Assembly: GCF_000340215.1 (NCBI RefSeq)
Contig: NW_006921533.1
Location: 4,614,979-4,678,978 of the forward strand
Direction of reading: 5' to 3'
Length of the DNA stretch: 64,000 nucleotides
Origin: Pseudocercospora fijiensis CIRAD86
Taxonomy: Eukaryota; Ascomycota; Dothideomycetes; Mycosphaerellales; Mycosphaerellaceae
Shown: piece by piece, positions 59,188 to 64,000 of the stretch
Numbering within the stretch: position 1 is the first letter of the stretch
Layout: each line of letters starts with the position of its first letter
Notes under the pieces: model-generated
The model's input: only the letters and a program-made list of their open reading frames with translations
Told to the model about the DNA's origin: nothing
The model's database searches: none
Translations under genes and position numbers: made by a program

Positions 59188-59629
59188 CTATATATAGTAA
59201 TAATAATATAATAGTATATTTAAATTCATTTATTTATTTATAATAGTATCTTAGAATAATAGAATAATATATTATTTTAGAATAAATATATTATATTATA
59301 ATATTATTCTAATATACTATTATAAATAAATAAATTTATTTAAATATACTATTATAATTTAGTAACTAAATATAGTCATATTATTGTATATAAACCTTAA
59401 TTGAAGACGAGAGAGTAATATATATACTTCGTCCTTTCCCTTCTAAAGATCTTTCTTCTTTCTATACTACTTTAGTATACGAGACTATAACGAACTACGC
59501 TACTCTCTACTACGCTATACTCTTACAAGACGTCTATTTAATAGTAGACTACTACTATAATACGAAGTAAGTCTACTAATATAAAAGAAACTACTTACTT
59601 AGTAATATACTAATTTTATTATTATTAGA
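59188..59629. promoter_or_regulatory. Second copy of the 213-bp duplication, and promoter of the 264-aa gene
   Basis: 59188-59400 repeats 54040-54252 with a few base differences. 59401-59487 is the outer part of the right palindrome arm (CGAGAGAG, TATATATA, TAGTATACGAGACTA). The rest, rich in pyrimidines on the plus strand, leads to the ATG at 59630. Confidence 0.6.
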
Positions 59630-60475
59630 ATGTATACCTTCGACGATACCTTAACCTCTATTACTTTTATTAATAAGTTTATTAATAAGAGTCCTATAGT
59701 AGCGTCTAGCCGCATAGACAAAACTATTAGGGCTATTATTAATAGCTTGCTAAGTGATAGAGCTAAAGGAAATAAAGAAATCGTCGAATATCTAAATCGA
59801 CTTCGGATTACCTACTTTATTAAGCGGATTAAGCAGTACGATATTAAGGAATATAAGAGAATTAAAGGTATTATACCCTAATATATATAACCTAACGTAT
59901 TATACTAATAGTTTTTAGCTTTTGTATTCTCTATCGATAATTTAGACGAGTTTAATTCTCGGCTAGATATTCGAGCTTATATCGACTCTTTAAACGATAA
60001 CGATATCGTTTCTAGAATCGAATATCTTACGCTCTATATTCTAAGATACTCACTATACTTTCAAGACTATAGTAAGTATTATATACTAGCCTTAAGATCT
60101 AGTAATATCTCTATACTAATAAATATTATAGCTTTTATTCGACTATTTCTAGATAGTAGTATAGTATCCCCCGAGAACTATACTACTATTAGTACTAGTA
60201 TCGAGTCGGCTAGAGATACCTATCTCTATACGGATATCTACGACGATATCTACTTTCTTAGTAGACTTGACTTCTTTAATTTAGAGTATAAAGAGGAGGA
60301 AAGGAGTCTTATAGAGGCCTATTTAAGTACGGCCTCAAAGGAGGAGATTAAATCTCTAAGCTATAGTACTATAGAAGAGATTCTTAGTACTAGAAATAGT
60401 ATCGAGATAGATAGTAGTAAGGAAGACAATAAGGACTCGGAGGAGATAGCCGATAGAGAGATAGACTTAGACTAG
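59630..60475 (+). CDS. Unrecognised 264-aa protein, two exons, divergent partner of the hAT transposase
   Basis: Exon 1 is 59630-59867 and exon 2 is 59919-60475. The 51-bp intron has GT..TTTTTAG ends and an ACTAAT branch-like site, and the frame continues perfectly across it to a TAG stop. The protein is rich in Ile, Tyr, Ser and acidic residues. Residues about 20-80 look helical and basic (ASSRIDKTIRAIINSLLSDR, LRITYFIKRIKQYDIKEYKR), which could bind DNA or a partner. The last 60 residues are strongly acidic (SSKEDNKDSEEIADREIDLD). I recognise no family. By my count the 795 coding bases contain only about 12 CpA or TpG dinucleotides and no in-frame ATG after the first, yet there is no premature stop. 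The sequence looks saturated for RIP-type change while still coding. An accessory transposition protein is the best guess. Confidence 0.65.
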
Positions 60476-60914
60476 GCTAACTAGCCTAGTCTTAGCTATC
60501 TAGGTCTAGCTTAAGACAACTATATTATAGTAGTATTATATATAGTAGTAGGAGTAAAGGGTGTTAAGGGGGTTTCTTTGTGTAAATCGCTTTTAATTCT
60601 ATTATAATCTAGACTTAGATTATAGTATAACTATATTAGAGAGAAATATTAAGTAATTATAGACTATTAGGTACTTTATATAAGTATACCGGTATTATAT
60701 TATACTTATTAAGTAATTCTATAGCTTAGAATAGGTAGAAAAACTACTATAATAGTAGAATAGTAATTACTATTTTACTGTTACTATTACTATTACTATT
60801 TCTCGAAGGTCCCTGGTAACAGCAATAGTGATAGTAATAGTGATTACTATAGTAATGTTACTATTACTATAGTAATTACTATTTACTAGTTTACTAAGGT
60901 TTTTACATCTCTGG
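60476..60914. repeat. 3' flank of the 264-aa gene, subterminal repeats and right terminal inverted repeat
   Basis: 60476-60760 is AT-rich without visible genes. 60765-60890 has the same GTAATAGTAAT/ATTACTATT clusters as the left end. 60891-60914 is the right terminal inverted repeat. Confidence 0.65.
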
Positions 60915-60924
60915 TCACTCCCAG
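60915..60924. repeat. 10-bp direct repeat, right copy
   Basis: TCACTCCCAG. Matches 38406-38415 except for one base, and marks the return to normal-composition DNA. Confidence 0.65.
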
Positions 60925-61359
60925 GCAAGAGCTGCCGCAACATCGGTGGCGTCAGGAACGTTCGTGTGCGCCCATATTTGTGCGGCATCAACCTGGGCTG
61001 CTGACTGTAGTGAGACTTTTGTCTCTATGCGAATTGAATTCATGGTGTGCTTCGCTTCGGCGATTCAGAAAGATGCGAAGCTGCGCTGATCGGCAAGTGT
61101 CCAACTCAACTGCCGGGAGCGTATCGAGCGCTTCATGGTTGGAACTCACATGGCTCAAGACCCGCAGAGTGGTGGAGAAGACAGGCTCGCAAGAACGACG
61201 GCTCACACGACCTCTCGGAGGAGTTGCTCGATCAGTTGATTACGAGAGACAATGCTATCAACACCTGCCGACAGCATATATGAAAGAGCGAGCCTCTCTT
61301 CAAGTGTACCACTGACTCCTTGTCCCTCGGCAGCTTCTCCTCCACGCTAGACTTCGAAC
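60925..61359. promoter_or_regulatory. Promoter region of the MetE-like gene
   Basis: Unique DNA between the island edge and the ATG at 61360. Short open frames here have no recognisable content. The promoter role is inferred from position. Confidence 0.45.
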
Positions 61360-62601
61360 ATGCCGGTCACCAAACTTCCCTTCCACGCCGACCACATTGG
61401 CTCACTGATTCGGCCCGCCAGCGTGTCCGAAGCGCAAGAGAAGGCAGATGCAGGCCAGATTTCCCACGATGAGCTTCGCACGGTGCAAAAGCAGGAGATT
61501 GCAGAGATTGTGAAGAAGCAACAGGACAACGATGTGCGAGCATTATGCTCGGGCGAGTTCGATCGCAAGTACTATTTCAGCGGTTTCTTCGAGAAGCTGG
61601 ATGGCTTCAAAGAGGTCAGTCCTGTGCCATGGGAGCTTGCGAGACTCTCTGCTGCACCGATCGCGGCATTGAAGAAAGCTGGCAAGCAATATCCAATGGC
61701 AGCGATCTGCGATGGCAAGATCAAGTACTCGAAGAGTCCTTACCTTGAGAACTGGAAGCTGCTACGCGATTGCGTGCCTCAAGAGCAGTGGAAAGACTGC
61801 AAATTCACTATGCCCCCTCCGTGCTACTTCCACTTGCGTCTTGGTCGTGGCAAATGCTACAGTCCAGAGGCATACTCGAACGATGCAGATTTCTTCGCGG
61901 ATCTTGCTGCCGCATATAGGCAGGAGTTTAAGACGCTGTACAAGGAAGGTCTTCGCAACATTCAGATCGACGATCCGACATTGGCGTACTTCTGCTCAGA
62001 AGACATGCTGAAGGGTCTTCGTGCGGATGGCGAGGATACTGACAAAATGTTCGAGCTGTATCTGAAGGCTCACAACGACTGCATTGCGGATCGACCAGAC
62101 GACCTTCACGTCGGCTTGCACATTTGCAGAGGTAAGATGGGTGTCTGTCGATAGGCAGTGCATTACTGACGCGTCGCAGGAAACTTCTCCAAGTCGATGC
62201 ATTTCAGCGAGGGATCGTACGAAGCGATTGCCGAGCAATTCTTCAAGACGCTCAACTATGACACCTTCTATCTGGAGTACGACAATCCTCGCAGCGGCGG
62301 ATTCGAGCCGCTTCGCTTCTTGCCAAAGCACAAGAATGTCGTGTTGGGTGTAGTGACCACAAAGGATCCGCAATTGGAAGACAAGGAGCTCATCAAGAGC
62401 CGGGTGTTGGAAGCTGCGGAGATCATCGCCAAAGGTCAGGGTCGAAGTGTGCAAGAAGCTCTGGAGAACATCGGTATCAGTCCACAATGCGGGTTCGCCA
62501 GTGTTGCTATCGGTGCTGAAGGTATGGATGAGGAGAAGATGTTCAAGAAATTGGCACTGGTTAAGGCGGTCGCCAGAGAGGTGTGGCCCGATCGACCTTA
62601 A
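61360..62601 (+). CDS. MetE/UROD-like zinc methyltransferase family protein
   Basis: Exons 61360-62131 and 62180-62601, with a 48-bp intron (GTAAGA..CAG), give 397 aa. The fold is that of the C-terminal half of cobalamin-independent methionine synthase (MetE). The N-terminus has the HADHIGSLIRP substrate loop. Candidate zinc ligands are His254 and Cys256 (GLHICRGN), Glu290 (YLEYDN) and Cys361 (SPQCGF), the standard set for thiol-activating members. It lacks the N-terminal half of true MetE (about 760 aa), so it is a stand-alone catalytic domain, a form common in fungi and bacteria. It probably transfers a methyl group to a thiol, but homocysteine as the substrate is not proven; methylated sulfur compounds are also possible. 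The gene lies about 440 bp from the transposon island. Confidence 0.88.
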
Positions 62602-63803
62602 TGGATGGAGCTTGCACCGAGCTTGCAAGGACTGGGATCGGTGAGCTGGGCTGACATGATGGGCTGGCTAGATGATTGGCATGTGAAAGTGAGAGATGGT
62701 TTCAACACTGTACCTTTGGACTGGGCGGGAGAGCAATGTGAGCATGACACGATGAGGTGATCAGGTGACGAAAAGATGTAAAATTGGCCAAGAGAGGCAT
62801 TGATGTGCTGTAGCATTGGAAAATGGCGCGCACATTCTCGCTTGTTCCCAGATGAATTTGCTGATCAAGCACACTATGATACAGTACTGCGCTCGCCTTT
62901 CGCGCAGCAGTGCATGTTGCTTCTCCGGAAATCAGTGGACGGCAGAGTCTTGGCGATGGAGAACAGCAGCCTATTAAAACGTTGGTGCCCAGCACATGCG
63001 ATATGCGATACGATAACGACGAGCGTGGAAGCATAGACGCCACAGACGCCCCATTAGCCCGGCCGGGGTTTGGGACGATTCCACGTCGGGCGGACGGGCG
63101 GGTTGAGTCGCTTGGCTCTGGTGTGCTTCGCATTGGTGATCTTTTGGGTCAGAAAGGCGGTCTCGAGAGACTACTGTAGCTGCTAGTAGAGCGTGCGAGC
63201 AGAGCAGATGTGCGGTGCGGTGCGTGTTGAGCTGGAGCCAATGCCCGCAATGCCCGTAGCTGCCACTCGCGCGTCTGCAGGGCCACGCTCTTGGCATCTT
63301 TTCTGCTCAGGAGTCAGCAGTGCTGGCTGCCGCTGCCATTGTGAGATAGCGGGGCAAGGGCGAGCGCGAAACCTGAAACGAAGAATGTCCGGCAGACGAG
63401 CAGCTCGCACGAATGCATTTGATGGGCCAATGGGAGGCCAGGAATGCATGCCCAGTCGAAGCAGCGCCGCCGAAGTTTGGAGGAGAAATAAATTCAGCGA
63501 GACCCTGGCCGCAAACTCTCGTCGAAAAGGCCAGCTCAACTACTGTACACTTAGTACTGCCAACCTCGCTCCTCGTCGTGCACCACCACTACCACAATCA
63601 CCTGCAGCGCTGCCTCCTGCCAGCCGTTCACTCTTTCCGCAGCTTCTTGTGAGACATTGGAGTGCTGGCCCCACTCATTGGTCGTGTCCCTCCTGGATGG
63701 AAAGATAACAGCTCCCGCCTCCCAACCGGCAAGCTCCCTCTCAACCGACCATTCCATCGAATACTGCAACTGCGTGTGTAATTGCTGCAGCGCACCGTCT
63801 GTT
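62602..63803. other. Intergenic region, no gene recognised
   Basis: About 1.2 kb of normal-composition DNA. Open frames occur on both strands near 62700-63700, but none has a domain, a good splice partner or convincing composition. The right half probably belongs to the promoter and 5' UTR of the gene starting at 63898. Confidence 0.5.
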
Positions 63804-63846
63804 CTCGCCCTCGCCCTCGCCCTCGCCCTCGCCCTCGCCCTCGCCC
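63804..63846. repeat. Hexanucleotide repeat (CTCGCC)7
   Basis: Seven exact CTCGCC units, 52 bp upstream of the next ATG, most likely in its 5' UTR. It is pyrimidine-rich on the coding strand, as is common in fungal promoters and leaders. Confidence 0.9.
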
Positions 63847-63897
63847 AAAACCTCAACCCGCACTCATCGTCCATTTCCGCCCACAATCTCCGCCAAG

Positions 63898-64000
63898 ATG
63901 AGCACGACAGCCTTGCCGCACAAGGCCGCCATGAGACGCACCGCCACTGTCGACTCCATGCCCTCCACCGTGTCGAATTCGACGGCAGCCACGCCAAACG
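63898..64000 (+). CDS. Start of an unidentified gene, cut by the window end
   Basis: An open frame from the ATG at 63898 runs off the window after 34 codons. The visible N-terminus is Ser/Thr/Ala-rich (MSTTALPHKAAMRRTATVDS), so no family can be named. The context before the ATG (GCCAAG) and the C-rich leader support a true start. Confidence 0.55.
   Translation, partial: MSTTALPHKAAMRRTATVDSMPSTVSNSTAATPN

Larger units (their letters stand above)
38416..60914. mobile_element. Composite hAT-like transposon carrying three intact genes
   Basis: The two ends are inverted copies over 24 bp with one mismatch; the shared core is GAGATGTAAAAACCTTAGTA, and the right tip reads CCAGAG inward. Next to both tips lie clusters of GTAATAGTAAT/ATTACTATT words. 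Three LINE copies (39402-49230, 54253-59187) fill most of the block; without them the element would be roughly 8 kb. It contains a full hAT transposase (minus), a 264-aa gene (plus) and a 130-aa gene (plus), none with an internal stop. A hAT assignment fits the transposase and a tip of the CAGAG kind, but hAT target duplications are 8 bp, while the direct repeat seen here is 10 bp. The 130-aa gene could be a passenger or a separate insertion. Confidence 0.6.

Noticed and set aside
54040..59400. The two 213-bp repeats as LTRs of a retrotransposon
   Set aside because: The inside is a LINE with a TATC tail and no primer site or polypurine tract at the repeat edges; a long target duplication explains them better.
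38416..60914. A Mutator-like element, suggested by the 10-bp direct repeat
   Set aside because: No MULE transposase motif was seen, whereas a complete hAT transposase is present.
18908..60914. A Starship-type giant element
   Set aside because: No tyrosine-recombinase captain gene was recognised, and the nested duplications explain the island as separate insertions.
63551..63997. A 148-codon minus-strand frame with an Arg-Ala run
   Set aside because: The Arg-Ala run is only the translation of the CTCGCC microsatellite, and it opposes the 5' UTR of the next gene.
1..64000. CRISPR arrays, rRNA genes, or a secondary-metabolite cluster
   Set aside because: Nothing in the window resembles these; the repeats are transposon-derived or microsatellites, and the genes are housekeeping.

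Overview
The window is fungal nuclear DNA. Genes have one to four exons, with introns of about 40-110 bp and standard GT..AG ends. The gene set (Yhm2 carrier, Seb1/Nrd1, SelO, a DUF2985 membrane protein, an F-box protein) and a large TA-rich transposon island point to a filamentous ascomycete. A Dothideomycete of the Mycosphaerella type is my best guess, from protein flavour only.

Left arm, 1-18904: ordinary euchromatin with eight genes. In order they are a DUF2985 membrane protein (-), an aldo/keto reductase (+), the mitochondrial citrate/oxoglutarate carrier YHM2 (-), mitochondrial citrate synthase (-), a Seb1/Nrd1-type transcription termination factor (+), a DCAF4-like WD40 protein (-), SelO/Fmp40 AMPylase (+) and an F-box protein (-). 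Citrate synthase and the citrate exporter Yhm2 are adjacent and co-oriented, so the producer and exporter of matrix citrate sit side by side. A 194-bp MITE with a TA target duplication lies at 3642-3835.

Central island, 18908-60914: about 42 kb of transposons carrying a RIP-like signature. CpA/TpG is rare, TpA is abundant, and nearly every broken codon is TAG or TAA where the family has Gln or Trp. I could resolve the nesting from target-site duplications (TSDs): a PIF/Harbinger element (18908-22576, TSD TTA); a Tad1-like LINE on the minus strand (23620-38259, 14-bp TSD) split by a chromodomain Gypsy element (26270-33353, 197-bp LTRs, TSD TTAGT, self-priming type primer site); then a 22.5-kb block (38416-60914) with 24-bp terminal inverted repeats and a 10-bp direct repeat at its ends.

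That last block looks like a hAT-type DNA transposon of about 8 kb, enlarged by three copies of a 4.9-kb LINE (A at 39402-49230; B at 43228-48125, inverted inside A; C at 54253-59187). Outside the LINEs it holds three uninterrupted genes: a 798-aa hAT transposase (-), a 264-aa two-exon gene (+) transcribed divergently from a long palindrome shared with the transposase, and a 130-aa four-exon gene (+). Neither small protein is one I recognise. This multi-gene element is the best candidate in the window for something undescribed.

Right arm, 60925-64000: unique DNA again, with a two-exon MetE/UROD-like zinc methyltransferase family gene and the start of a further gene that runs off the window.
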